Origin: an uncultured Burkholderiaceae bacterium
GTDB lineage: Bacteria > Pseudomonadota > Gammaproteobacteria > Burkholderiales > Burkholderiaceae
Assembly: GCA_937862845.1 (NCBI GenBank)
Contig: CALMCK010000241.1
Coordinates: forward strand, 1-15,410
Length of the DNA: 15,410 nt
Direction: 5' to 3'
Position numbers and translations under genes: made by a program
The notes under the pieces: model-generated
The model's input: only the letters and a program-made list of their open reading frames with translations
Told to the model about the DNA's origin: nothing
The model's database searches: none
In this document: positions 7,223-14,257 of the stretch, one piece after another
How positions within the stretch are numbered: position 1 is the stretch's first letter
How the letters are laid out: every line of letters begins with the position of its first letter

Positions 7223-7262
7223 GTCTGTTGATTTTTTAAGCGCAGCAACAAGGAACCAAGCA

Positions 7263-7754
7263 ATGAGCAAAATCGCTATTTACCCGGGCACGTTTGACCC
7301 ACTCACACGCGGCCATGAAGATTTGATTCGCCGTGGTGCGAAAATGTTTGATAAAGTCGTGGTGGGCGTCGCGGACTCTCGCAATAAAAAACCGTTTTTT
7401 GAACTCGATGAACGCGTCGCCATCGCCCGCGAAGTGCTCGGCCACAACCGCAATGTCGAGGTGGTCGGTTTCACGGGTTTGCTCAAAGACTTCATCCGCG
7501 AACACGAGGGTGATGTAATTTTGCGCGGCTTGCGCGCGGTCTCTGATTTTGAATACGAATTCCAAATGGCGGGCATGAACCGCTATCTCATGCCTGACAT
7601 CGAAACGATTTTCATGACACCATCGGACCAATATCAATTCATCTCAGGCACCATCGTGCGTGAAATCGCCTCACTGGGCGGCGACATCAGTAAGTTTGTC
7701 TTCCCAACCGTCGAGGCGGCGATCAAGGCCAAATACGCACAGAAGGCCGAATAA
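7263..7754 (+). CDS. coaD: phosphopantetheine adenylyltransferase
   Basis: Cytosolic enzyme that joins ATP and 4'-phosphopantetheine to make dephospho-CoA, the fourth step of CoA synthesis. The 163-aa length is typical. The nucleotidyltransferase motif GTFDPLTRGHEDLI includes T10 and H18 of the TxxH site; the later RGLRAVSDFEYEFQM and ISGTIVREIASLGGDISKFV segments are standard CoaD features. The reading frame stays open to 7095 on this strand, but the ATG at 7263 has an AAGGAA site seven bases before it and starts the conserved MSKIAIYPGTFDP. The stop overlaps the ferredoxin start by one base. Many betaproteobacteria have rsmD before coaD; here that place holds a peptidase remnant and an EamA gene. 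Confidence 0.97.
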   Translation: MSKIAIYPGTFDPLTRGHEDLIRRGAKMFDKVVVGVADSRNKKPFFELDERVAIAREVLGHNRNVEVVGFTGLLKDFIREHEGDVILRGLRAVSDFEYEFQMAGMNRYLMPDIETIFMTPSDQYQFISGTIVREIASLGGDISKFVFPTVEAAIKAKYAQKAE

Positions 7755-8011
7755 TGGCACTCATCATCACCGAAGACTGTATCAATTGCGATGTCTGCGA
7801 GCCCGAGTGCCCCAACAATGCCATCAGCATGGGCCCGGAAATCTACGTCATCAACCCCGACATGTGCACTGAGTGCGTCGGTCACTTTGACGAACCGCAA
7901 TGTCAGGTGGTCTGCCCTGTCGATTGCATTCCCAAAGATGACAATCATGTGGAAACGACTGAGCAATTGCAAATCAAATATGAAAAGCTGCAACAAAACC
8001 CACCGCGTTAA
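7754..8011 (+). CDS. YfhL-type 2[4Fe-4S] ferredoxin
   Basis: An 85-aa soluble electron carrier of the Allochromatium-type ferredoxin group. Cluster-binding cysteines are C9, C12, C15 and C19 (CxxCxxCxxxCP) and C38, C41, C50 and C54. The second motif has the long C-x2-C-x8-C spacing and the extended C-terminal helix region that mark this subfamily. The ATG shares its A with the TAA of coaD, so the two genes are translationally linked. The partner enzyme is not known; pairing with coaD is a recurrent betaproteobacterial arrangement, and a direct role in CoA synthesis is not implied. A strong terminator follows. Confidence 0.94.
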   Translation: MALIITEDCINCDVCEPECPNNAISMGPEIYVINPDMCTECVGHFDEPQCQVVCPVDCIPKDDNHVETTEQLQIKYEKLQQNPPR

Positions 8012-8047
8012 CGGTTAACGCGCTTGCTAAATCGCGCGTCATCGGCG

Positions 8048-8086
8048 AAAAAAACCGCTGTGGATTCAATCCGCAGCGGTTTTTTT
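8048..8086. terminator. bidirectional terminator between ferredoxin gene and DUF2809 gene
   Basis: Stem CCGCTGTGGAT (8055-8065) / ATCCGCAGCGG (8069-8079) with one G-T type pair and a TCA loop, flanked by seven A (8048-8054) and seven T (8080-8086). It ends the coaD-ferredoxin transcript and, on the other strand, the kds-lpt-DUF2809 transcript. Confidence 0.93.
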
Positions 8087-8108
8087 GCGCTCTTTTGTCG
8101 TGGCGCAA

Positions 8109-8483
8109 TCAGCGCATCACGCGCCACGACACCAGCGCGCCCAGCGCATATGCAAGTATATCCATGGGATCAAATGTCGCGCCGAGCACGATGACGGCGA
8201 GACGATTTGACTCTAGGCCGAGCAATGCGGGCAGATGGAAGTATTGCAACACCTCAATCACACAGGCAAACACAAACACCGACCATGCTGCGGTGCGCGC
8301 GGGCAGTGCGCAAACTGTTTTGAGCAAAGCATACAGCAACACCACCACCAACACGTCGCCGATAAACGGCCGCACAATGCGGTCGTGCATGAAGCGCGCG
8401 ATGAAGATTTCAATGGCGAGCACGAAGAGCGCGATGAAAAAATAGCGGCGATTGAAGGTCAAGTTAAAAGAAGCTGGGCGCAT
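8109..8483 (-). CDS. DUF2809 family small membrane protein
   Basis: A 124-aa integral membrane protein with about four hydrophobic segments. The FNRRYFFIALFVLAIEIFIA opening, the RPFIGDVLVVVLLYALLKT segment, IEVLQYFHLPALLGL and the DPMDILAYALGA end match the pattern of DUF2809 proteins, for which no function is established. The ATG at 8483 is the only start that keeps the conserved N-terminus, though no Shine-Dalgarno is visible. It lies 27 bases after the lptB stop on the same strand and immediately before the operon terminator, so it is probably transcribed with the LPS-transport genes. Any role in the envelope is only inferred from position; it could equally be a late insertion where rpoN usually stands. 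Confidence 0.82.
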   Translation of the reverse strand: MRPASFNLTFNRRYFFIALFVLAIEIFIARFMHDRIVRPFIGDVLVVVLLYALLKTVCALPARTAAWSVFVFACVIEVLQYFHLPALLGLESNRLAVIVLGATFDPMDILAYALGALVSWRVMR

Positions 8484-8510
8484 GTGCGTGAGAAGTGTGA
8501 TGCAAGGGCA

Positions 8511-9254
8511 TCACATCGTGAATGAGTCACCCAGATAAACGCGGCGCACGGCTTCGTTGTCGACGATTTCTTGCGCGTTGCCATGCGCGAGCACAGAGCC
8601 TTCGCTGATGATGTAGGCGCGGTCGCAAATGCCGAGGGTTTCGCGCACGTTGTGGTCGGTGATGAGCACGCCGATGTTGCGCTCGACGAGAAACTGGATG
8701 ATTTTTTGGATGTCGCCCACCGCAATCGGATCGACACCCGCGAACGGCTCATCGAGTAAGACAAAGCGCGGACGCGTCGCGAGCGTGCGAGCGATTTCGA
8801 CACGGCGGCGCTCGCCACCTGAGAGCGAAGGCGCGGGACTGTGCAGGATGTGGCCGATTTGTAAGTCTGCCACAAGCTTGTGGATGTCTTCGTTGACACG
8901 ATTGCGTGAGAGTTTTTTGCCATTCTCATCGCGTTGCAGTTCGAGCACCGCGCGGATGTTTTCCTCAACGGTCAGCTTGCGAAAAATCGATGGCTCTTGT
9001 GGCAAATATGAAATGCCCAGCGCGGCGCGCTTGTGTATCGGTAAACGCTTCAGGCTGTCGCCATCGATCAGGACATCGCCCGCATCCGCACCGACCAAAC
9101 CGACGACCATGTAAAAGCATGAGGTTTTGCCTGCGCCATTCGGGCCGAGCAGGCCGACGACTTCACCGCTTTTGACGTTGAATGACACATCTTTGACGAC
9201 GGTGCGCGCGCCGTATTGTTTGCGCAGATTGGTGATGGTGAGTTCGTGGTTCAT
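8511..9254 (-). CDS. lptB: LPS export ABC transporter ATP-binding protein
   Basis: Cytoplasmic ATPase of the LptB2FGC complex that extracts LPS from the inner membrane. The 247-aa protein has Walker A GPNGAGKT at 37-44, the Q-loop Gln at 86, signature LSGGERRRVEIAR from 144, Walker B FVLLDEP with catalytic E169, and the switch H201. A longer frame reaches 9389, but the added residues overlap lptA and are not conserved; MNHELTITNLRKQYG at 9254 is the family-like start. Seven bases separate it from the lptA stop, with no clear Shine-Dalgarno, so it probably relies on coupling. The lptF/lptG permeases and outer-membrane lptD/lptE are not in this window, as is usual. Confidence 0.96.
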   Translation of the reverse strand: MNHELTITNLRKQYGARTVVKDVSFNVKSGEVVGLLGPNGAGKTSCFYMVVGLVGADAGDVLIDGDSLKRLPIHKRAALGISYLPQEPSIFRKLTVEENIRAVLELQRDENGKKLSRNRVNEDIHKLVADLQIGHILHSPAPSLSGGERRRVEIARTLATRPRFVLLDEPFAGVDPIAVGDIQKIIQFLVERNIGVLITDHNVRETLGICDRAYIISEGSVLAHGNAQEIVDNEAVRRVYLGDSFTM

Positions 9255-9261
9255 GTGGTGT

Positions 9262-9783
9262 TTATTTGGTGGCGTTGGAGGTCGGTGTGATGGTGACTTG
9301 GGTGCGGCCAGACACGCCTGGCACGACGCGTGATTCAAAAACTTCAGTGAGCTGATTGTAAACCAACTCATCGCCTTTGACTTCGTCAATGAGTTTGCCT
9401 GCGGGTGTGAGGCGGCGCATGATGGCGTTGCGGCGAAGCAAAATGAGGTTTTGTTTGCCGTCGTAAATCAGCTCTGAGCCGTAGGCGTCGAGCCACTCGT
9501 TGCTGCCCTCGCGCTGCTGGCGAAAATGCACAAGCCCTTTGGCACCACCTTTGGCGGTGGCGTATTGATAGCCTTCTGGGTCGATGATGGTTTCGATGTG
9601 CGCCGATTCAATCGTCATATTGCCTTGTTTGAGGATGACAGTGCCGTCGAATGTGCTGGTTTGCTGCACGTCGTTGTAGGTGGCGCTGTCGGCTTCGACG
9701 ACGAACGGCATGTTGCGATTGGTCGGTGCCGCTGACAGCAGGATCGGGGCGGTGAGGAGAAGGGCGAGGAGTGTGCGTTTCAT
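9262..9783 (-). CDS. lptA: periplasmic LPS transport protein LptA
   Basis: Beta-jellyroll protein that forms the periplasmic bridge along which LPS moves from LptC to LptD. The 173-aa precursor starts with a Sec signal (MKRTLLALLLTAPILLSAAP) cleaved near residues 18-19. The mature part has the OstA/LptA pattern: VVEADSATYND, TFDGTVILKQGNMTIESAHIE, DAYGSELIYDGKQNLILL and GDELVYN, the repeated strand pairs of the fold. An AAGGAT site (9789-9794) five bases before the ATG supports the start and overlaps the lptC stop codon, linking the two. It is encoded between lptC and lptB, the standard order. Confidence 0.94.
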   Translation of the reverse strand: MKRTLLALLLTAPILLSAAPTNRNMPFVVEADSATYNDVQQTSTFDGTVILKQGNMTIESAHIETIIDPEGYQYATAKGGAKGLVHFRQQREGSNEWLDAYGSELIYDGKQNLILLRRNAIMRRLTPAGKLIDEVKGDELVYNQLTEVFESRVVPGVSGRTQVTITPTSNATK

Positions 9784-9792
9784 GTGAAATCC

Positions 9793-10443
9793 TTATGGGG
9801 CGGGAGCGGTTTTGGCTTCGTTGACCAAAGTCGCTTTGATGCGGGTGTTGGGCGTGCCGCCCATTTTGAGGTCGCGTAGAACATAGTCGTATGAAAAACC
9901 CGTGCCGTTGGCCACGGTTTGACCGTGGTTGAATTCAAATGCTTGATCGCTGCTGGCCAAGTCGTTGTATAAGTCAATGTTCAATAGCTCTGTGCTCAGG
10001 TGCATGGCGGCCGAGTCGGCTGCGGCGGCGCGATTGATGATGACATTGCCCGTGAGTTTGACGGTGTGCAGCTCGTCATTCCACACGCCATCGGTGGCGG
10101 TGGCGGTGACCACTTCGCCGCCGTCTTTGGGCGTGGCGGTGACGGTGACGTCTTTGACGGTGGCGTTGTTGGTGCCAAAATGATCGGCTTGCTTGGCGGT
10201 GACAATGTAGCTGACTTGGCCGTTTTTACCCGTTTGACTCACTTCGAGGCCAGAGGCGAAGGCATTGACCAACTCGGGATTTTTGTTCGGGTTGGCAGCG
10301 GCGGTGTCGTTGCTGTTGGATTTGACCAGCCAATAGCTGCCCGCCGCGACGGCGATGAGCACCAACAAATAGATGAAATTGGGCAGATGAAAACGCAGCC
10401 AGTAGCGCCATTTGGATGGTTGTGGATTGAACTTCGAAGTCAT
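9793..10443 (-). CDS. lptC: LPS export protein LptC, inner-membrane anchored
   Basis: Bitopic protein that receives LPS from the LptB2FG transporter and hands it to LptA. The 216-aa sequence has a cytosolic start, one membrane segment (about residues 21-40, NFIYLLVLIAVAAGSYWLV) and a periplasmic domain with the LptC-type beta pattern, including DGVWNDELHTVKLTGNVIINR. It is somewhat longer than enteric LptC (about 190 aa), mainly through a Thr/Ala-rich C-terminal end. The start ATG overlaps the kdsC stop as ATGA (10440-10443). Sequence identity in this family is low, so the call leans on topology and gene order, which agree. Confidence 0.88.
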   Translation of the reverse strand: MTSKFNPQPSKWRYWLRFHLPNFIYLLVLIAVAAGSYWLVKSNSNDTAAANPNKNPELVNAFASGLEVSQTGKNGQVSYIVTAKQADHFGTNNATVKDVTVTATPKDGGEVVTATATDGVWNDELHTVKLTGNVIINRAAAADSAAMHLSTELLNIDLYNDLASSDQAFEFNHGQTVANGTGFSYDYVLRDLKMGGTPNTRIKATLVNEAKTAPAP

Positions 10444-11030
10444 TGAATCTCCAAGCTGGGGCGTTCACCATCGCCCAAATAGGCGGCATAGGCGGTGTGC
10501 AGTTTGTTTTGTGCAAATAAAATCAGCTCAGAGAGCTCGCGCACTGCGCCAGCGCCGCCTGCGGCGTGACTGACCCAGTGGGCGGCTCGCTGGGCGAGAA
10601 AATGGCCATTGGGCACAGAGCAGGCAAAGCCAACGGCGCGCAAAATCGGCAAGTCGATGACGTCATCGCCCATGTATGCGCATTCGTCGGGCGTGACGCC
10701 TGCTTGTTCTATTAAATGGTTCAAGGCCGCGCCTTTGTCCTGCGCGCCTTGAATCGTCCATTGTACCTTTAAGTCTTGCGCGCGTGCGGCGGTGACCCGA
10801 GAATCTCGCCCGCTGATGATGGCGAGTGGAATGCCGTTTTGGCGCAACAGCTGCATGCCCAAGCCGTCCTGGACGTAAAACGACTTGGTCGCCTCGCCGC
10901 TGGCGTCATAGTCCAGATAGCCCGTGGTCAGCACGCCATCGACGTCGAGGATGAGCAGTTTGACTTTCGCTGCGCGGCTGAGCACTGCGGCGCTGGGCAT
11001 CACGGCGGGCTGATAAAGGATGGAATTCAT
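10440..11030 (-). CDS. kdsC: 3-deoxy-D-manno-octulosonate 8-phosphate phosphatase
   Basis: HAD-superfamily phosphatase that removes phosphate from Kdo-8-phosphate to give Kdo for LPS core assembly. The 196-aa protein lacks a large cap domain, as is normal for this tetrameric type. Catalytic residues are clear: D29 and D31 in LLILDVDGVLT, S73 in IISGRDS, K99 in GAQDKG and the MGDDVIDLPIL motif with D122 and D123. The start at 11030 has a weak AGG element; a second Met at residue 11 is an alternative. It follows kdsD after 50 bases and overlaps lptC by four bases, so it sits inside the operon. Confidence 0.96.
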   Translation of the reverse strand: MNSILYQPAVMPSAAVLSRAAKVKLLILDVDGVLTTGYLDYDASGEATKSFYVQDGLGMQLLRQNGIPLAIISGRDSRVTAARAQDLKVQWTIQGAQDKGAALNHLIEQAGVTPDECAYMGDDVIDLPILRAVGFACSVPNGHFLAQRAAHWVSHAAGGAGAVRELSELILFAQNKLHTAYAAYLGDGERPSLEIQ

Positions 11031-11080
11031 TCAATTAAACCTGTGGTTTGTGGGGGTTGTTGGGGCGTTCAAGCGCTGCG

Positions 11081-12076
11081 TCACATGACTTTCGCGGCAA
11101 ATAAATCGTGGATGTTCAACGCGCCGACCAGCGTGCCCGCCGCATCGGCGACCAACAGCTGGCTGATGCGCTGCGCTTCGAGCACTTGCACCGCCGAGAC
11201 CGCCAATACATCGGGCGTGATGGTGTGTGGCGCGGCATGCATCACATCGTCGATGGTCAGCTCGCGCACATCGACACCTTTTTCAAACAATCGGCGCACA
11301 TCGCCGTCGGTTAAAATGCCGACGACCGTGTTCGCCGAATCGACCACGGCGGTCATGCCCATGCGTTTTTTGGACATCTCGAGCAAAGCGTGGGTCAATG
11401 ATGCGCCGCTGCGCACGACGGGCACGTCACCATCTGTGCGCATCACGTCATGCACGTAAGTGAGCAGTCGCCGACCGAGCGCGCCGCCGGGGTGTGAGCG
11501 TGCGAAATCTTCTTCATTAAAGCCACGCAATTTGAGCAGTGCCACGGCCAGTGCATCGCCCAGCGCCAATGCGGCGGTCGTGCTGGCGGTCGGCGCGAGG
11601 TTCATCGGGCAGGCTTCTTTTTCGACTTTAACCAATAAATGGATGTCAGAGAGCTTTGCCATCGGCGAGTCCACATCGCCCGTCATCGCGATGAGCCGCG
11701 TGCCGTGGCGTTTGAGCGCAGGCAAAATCGCCATCAGCTCATCAGAGTTGCCAGAATTAGACAGTGCAAGCACCACATCATCGCCCGTGATCATGCCCAA
11801 GTCGCCATGACTTGCTTCGGCGGGGTGGACGAAAAACGAAGGGGTGCCTGTCGAGGCGAAGGTCGCGGCGATTTTATTGGCGATGTGACCAGACTTGCCC
11901 ATGCCCGAGACCACGAGGCGGCCTTGGCAGGCCAAAATCGCACGCACCGCTTGCGTGAAGTCGGTGTTGAGGTGGTTTTTTAGCGCTGTCAATGCCGCCG
12001 CCTCAATGTCGAGCACGTCGCGGGCAATGTTTAATAGCACATCGTCATTCAATAGTGGTTGATTGTTTGTTATCAT
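11081..12076 (-). CDS. kdsD: arabinose-5-phosphate isomerase
   Basis: Converts ribulose-5-phosphate to arabinose-5-phosphate, the first committed precursor of Kdo. The 331-aa protein has an N-terminal SIS sugar-isomerase domain and two C-terminal CBS domains (about 208-331). Catalytic residues are K61 (SGMGKSG), H90 (HPAEASHGDLG), E113 and H195 (SHPGGALGRRLL), each two positions beyond the E. coli numbering. An in-frame extension upstream to 12283 overlaps kefB and is not conserved, so the ATG at 12076 is taken. It lacks a Shine-Dalgarno, and a TATACT box ends six bases before the ATG, so the message may be leaderless. First gene of the kds-lpt operon, divergent from kefB. The CBS domains suggest nucleotide sensing, as known for the family. 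Confidence 0.96.
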   Translation of the reverse strand: MITNNQPLLNDDVLLNIARDVLDIEAAALTALKNHLNTDFTQAVRAILACQGRLVVSGMGKSGHIANKIAATFASTGTPSFFVHPAEASHGDLGMITGDDVVLALSNSGNSDELMAILPALKRHGTRLIAMTGDVDSPMAKLSDIHLLVKVEKEACPMNLAPTASTTAALALGDALAVALLKLRGFNEEDFARSHPGGALGRRLLTYVHDVMRTDGDVPVVRSGASLTHALLEMSKKRMGMTAVVDSANTVVGILTDGDVRRLFEKGVDVRELTIDDVMHAAPHTITPDVLAVSAVQVLEAQRISQLLVADAAGTLVGALNIHDLFAAKVM

Positions 12077-12090
12077 GCAGGCAGTATAAC
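12063..12090 (+). promoter_or_regulatory. candidate kefB promoter, overlapping kdsD
   Basis: TTGTTT (12063-12068) and TATAAC (12085-12090) are 16 bases apart, giving a start near 12097 and a short leader to the GTG at 12121. The -35 lies inside the kdsD coding region and the -10 overlaps the opposite-strand kdsD -10. Confidence 0.45.
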
Positions 12091-12111
12091 GTTTTTTGTC
12101 AATTATTAGAA
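12083..12111 (-). promoter_or_regulatory. candidate kdsD promoter, leaderless
   Basis: On the minus strand TTCTAA (12111-12106), a partial -35, is followed after 17 bases by TATACT (12088-12083). The distance from this -10 to the A of the kdsD ATG is six bases, so transcription may begin at the start codon itself. Confidence 0.4.
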
Positions 12112-12114
12112 GGG
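12108..12114 (+). promoter_or_regulatory. kefB: ribosome binding site deciding the kefB GTG start
   Basis: AGAAGGG stands six bases before the GTG at 12121. This favours GTG over the in-frame ATG at 11992, which lies inside kdsD and would add 43 non-conserved residues. Confidence 0.75.
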
Positions 12115-12120
12115 TTTGCC

Positions 12121-14154
12121 GTGGAAGGTCTGTCGCTGATTGTTGCTTTGCTCGCCATCGCTGTGTTGGGTGTGGTGGCGTTTCGTCTCGTGCATTTGCC
12201 GCCGATTTTAGGGTATTTGACGGTGGGTGTTGCGATAGGTCCGCACGCGTTTGGTTTGTTTCACGATTCGGAGGCGACCGCACATTTGGCTGAGTTTGGC
12301 ATTGTGTTCTTGATGTTCACGATTGGGCTGGAGTTTTCGTTGCCCAAACTTAAATCGATGCGGCGCGTCGTGCTTGGGCTTGGTGGCGCGCAGGTGGGCG
12401 GCACGATGGCGGTCATGGTGCTGGTGGGGCTGGCTTTGAATTGGTTTTTGCCCGCGGATTTGCAGATGGGCTGGCAAAGCTGGTTGGTTTTGGGCGGTGT
12501 GTTGGCGATGAGCTCGACCGCGATTGTTATGAAAACCCTGACTGAGCGATTGGAGTTGGACACGGCGCATGGTCGCAATATCTTTGGGATTTTGCTGTTT
12601 CAGGATTTGGCGGTGGTTCCGCTGTTGATTCTCATTCCGGCCTTGGCGCAGACGGGCGATAGTTTGGCGTGGTTGCTCGGTTTGGGTTTGCTCAAGGCGG
12701 CTGTGGTGCTGGCGTTGTTGTTGGGATTGGGGCAAAAGCCCATGCATGCGTGGTTGACTTTGGTCGCTAAGCGTCGCTCGCAAGAGTTGTTTATGCTCAA
12801 CCTGTTTCTCATGACGCTGGGGTTTGCCCTGCTCACCGAGGTGGCGGGTTTGTCGCTGGCTTTGGGTGCGTTTGTGGCGGGCATGTTGATTTCTGAAACC
12901 GAGTTTAAGTTGCAGGTTGAAGAAGATATTTTGCCGTTCAAGGACATTTTGCTCGGCTTCTTCTTTGTCACCATGGGCATGTTGCTCGACTTGGGTGTGG
13001 TTTTCGCGCATCCCTTGGCCGTGTTGCTGATTTTGTTTGTGTTGGTGCTTGGAAAATTTGTCATCATCACCACGCTCACGTATGTGTTTGGCAGCAATTC
13101 AGCGGTGTCGCTGCGCACCGGGATTGCCGTGGCGCAGACGGGTGAGTTTGGTCTGGTTTTGTTGAGTTTGGCATTGCAAAATAAAATGCTCAATGACGCC
13201 ATCGGGCAGTGGGTGCTCGCTGCGGTATTGATATCGATGTTTCTCACACCGTTCATGCTCGCGCATGCGGATAGGCTGGTGCTGCGCTTCACACGCAGCG
13301 AGTGGTTGATTCAATCCTTGCAGCTGACCACCCTCGCCAGCCACACCATCGAAGCCAAAGACCACGTCATCATCGCCGGTTTTGGTCGCAGCGGCAATGA
13401 CTTGGGTAAACTGCTCGGCGGCCAAGCCATCGCTTATATGGGCATTGACAGCAATCCTGAAAGCGTGCAAAAAGGCATATTGCAAGGACATGATGTGGTC
13501 TATGGCGACATCACACGCAAGGACAGCTTGATTGCCGCAGGCGCTGTGCGCGCCCGTGCGCTGGTCATCACTTATGTCGATCCGCGCATCGCATTGCATG
13601 TGTTGCACCACATGAAGTCTATTAACCCAAGCTTACCTGTCATTGTGCGCACACTCGACGACACGTATCTGGAGCAGTTGCAAGCCGCTGGTGCGGTTGC
13701 GGTTGTGCCCGAAATTCTTGAGGGCAGTCTGGTGCTCGCCACGCAAACCATGATGACAGCGGGCATGTCGCCACCCGACGTGTTGAACTTCGTCGCAGAG
13801 CAACGACGTGGGCGTTATGATTTGTTGCGTGAGCATTTTGAATCAGACGATCCGTTTGGCGCATCATCGAGCACACCCGAAACGGTGCTCGCCAGCGCGC
13901 CCACGCGCCGTGCGCCGCCACAGCAAACGCAGAGTTTGGATGTGGTGTTGCGCGATGAAAGCCTGTGGACCGATCAAGCATTTGAAACCTTGCCACTGAC
14001 CGCTTGGCGCGTCAGCGTCACAGCGATTGTGCGTGCGGGCGTCTCCATGCCGATAGACGACGATTTGGCGTTGCTTGAACACGACGTGTTGACCTTCACA
14101 GGCAGCACGATTGATGTCGAACACGCCAAACAAGCGTTGAATGGTGAGGTCTAA
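12121..14154 (+). CDS. kefB: CPA2-family monovalent cation:proton antiporter, KefB-like, with RCK domains
   Basis: A 677-aa inner-membrane protein. Residues 1 to about 390 form the Na+/H+-exchanger type membrane domain with about 12 segments, including HLAEFGIVFLMFTIGLEFS (AEFG at 57-60) and the ion-site motif FQD (Q161, D162). A cytosolic TrkA-N/RCK domain starts near 415 with the dinucleotide motif GFGRSG at 420-425, followed by a linker rich in Ser/Thr/Pro/Gln (about 580-608) and a TrkA-C domain (about 612-677). Proteins of this type exchange K+ (or Na+) for protons and are gated by nucleotides or glutathione adducts; which applies here is not shown. Start chosen from the AGAAGGG site. It is divergent from kdsD and ends at a strong terminator facing gyrA. 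Co-occurrence with ptsN, a known potassium regulator elsewhere, is suggestive but only that. Confidence 0.92.
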   Translation: MEGLSLIVALLAIAVLGVVAFRLVHLPPILGYLTVGVAIGPHAFGLFHDSEATAHLAEFGIVFLMFTIGLEFSLPKLKSMRRVVLGLGGAQVGGTMAVMVLVGLALNWFLPADLQMGWQSWLVLGGVLAMSSTAIVMKTLTERLELDTAHGRNIFGILLFQDLAVVPLLILIPALAQTGDSLAWLLGLGLLKAAVVLALLLGLGQKPMHAWLTLVAKRRSQELFMLNLFLMTLGFALLTEVAGLSLALGAFVAGMLISETEFKLQVEEDILPFKDILLGFFFVTMGMLLDLGVVFAHPLAVLLILFVLVLGKFVIITTLTYVFGSNSAVSLRTGIAVAQTGEFGLVLLSLALQNKMLNDAIGQWVLAAVLISMFLTPFMLAHADRLVLRFTRSEWLIQSLQLTTLASHTIEAKDHVIIAGFGRSGNDLGKLLGGQAIAYMGIDSNPESVQKGILQGHDVVYGDITRKDSLIAAGAVRARALVITYVDPRIALHVLHHMKSINPSLPVIVRTLDDTYLEQLQAAGAVAVVPEILEGSLVLATQTMMTAGMSPPDVLNFVAEQRRGRYDLLREHFESDDPFGASSSTPETVLASAPTRRAPPQQTQSLDVVLRDESLWTDQAFETLPLTAWRVSVTAIVRAGVSMPIDDDLALLEHDVLTFTGSTIDVEHAKQALNGEV

Positions 14155-14214
14155 ATGAAAGCGTTGAAAGCGTGAGCGGCTGACGATGCTGCTCAACGAA
14201 TGAGCTGTGCCAAA

Positions 14215-14252
14215 AAACAAAACCCCGATGCGCGAGCATCGGGGTTTTGTTT
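14215..14252. terminator. bidirectional terminator between kefB and gyrA
   Basis: A 17-bp perfect stem (14215-14231 with 14236-14252) around the loop GCGA. The core CCCCGATGC/GCATCGGGG is bordered by AAACAAAA and TTTTGTTT, so a U-rich tract occurs in both directions. It serves the convergent kefB and gyrA genes. Confidence 0.92.
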
Positions 14253-14257
14253 GGGTC

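Noticed and set aside
9255..9389. N-terminal extension of lptB into lptA
   Set aside because: The extra 45 residues overlap the lptA coding end and are absent from LptB proteins.
12077..12283. N-terminal extension of kdsD
   Set aside because: It would overlap kefB by more than 150 bases and adds Arg/Thr/Pro-rich sequence foreign to the family; the product from 12076 already has the normal length.
12208..13011. Long minus-strand open frame (267 codons) inside kefB
   Set aside because: It is extremely rich in Gln, His and Arg and mirrors the codon pattern of the antiporter on the other strand. The kefB product is clearly conserved, so this is a shadow frame.
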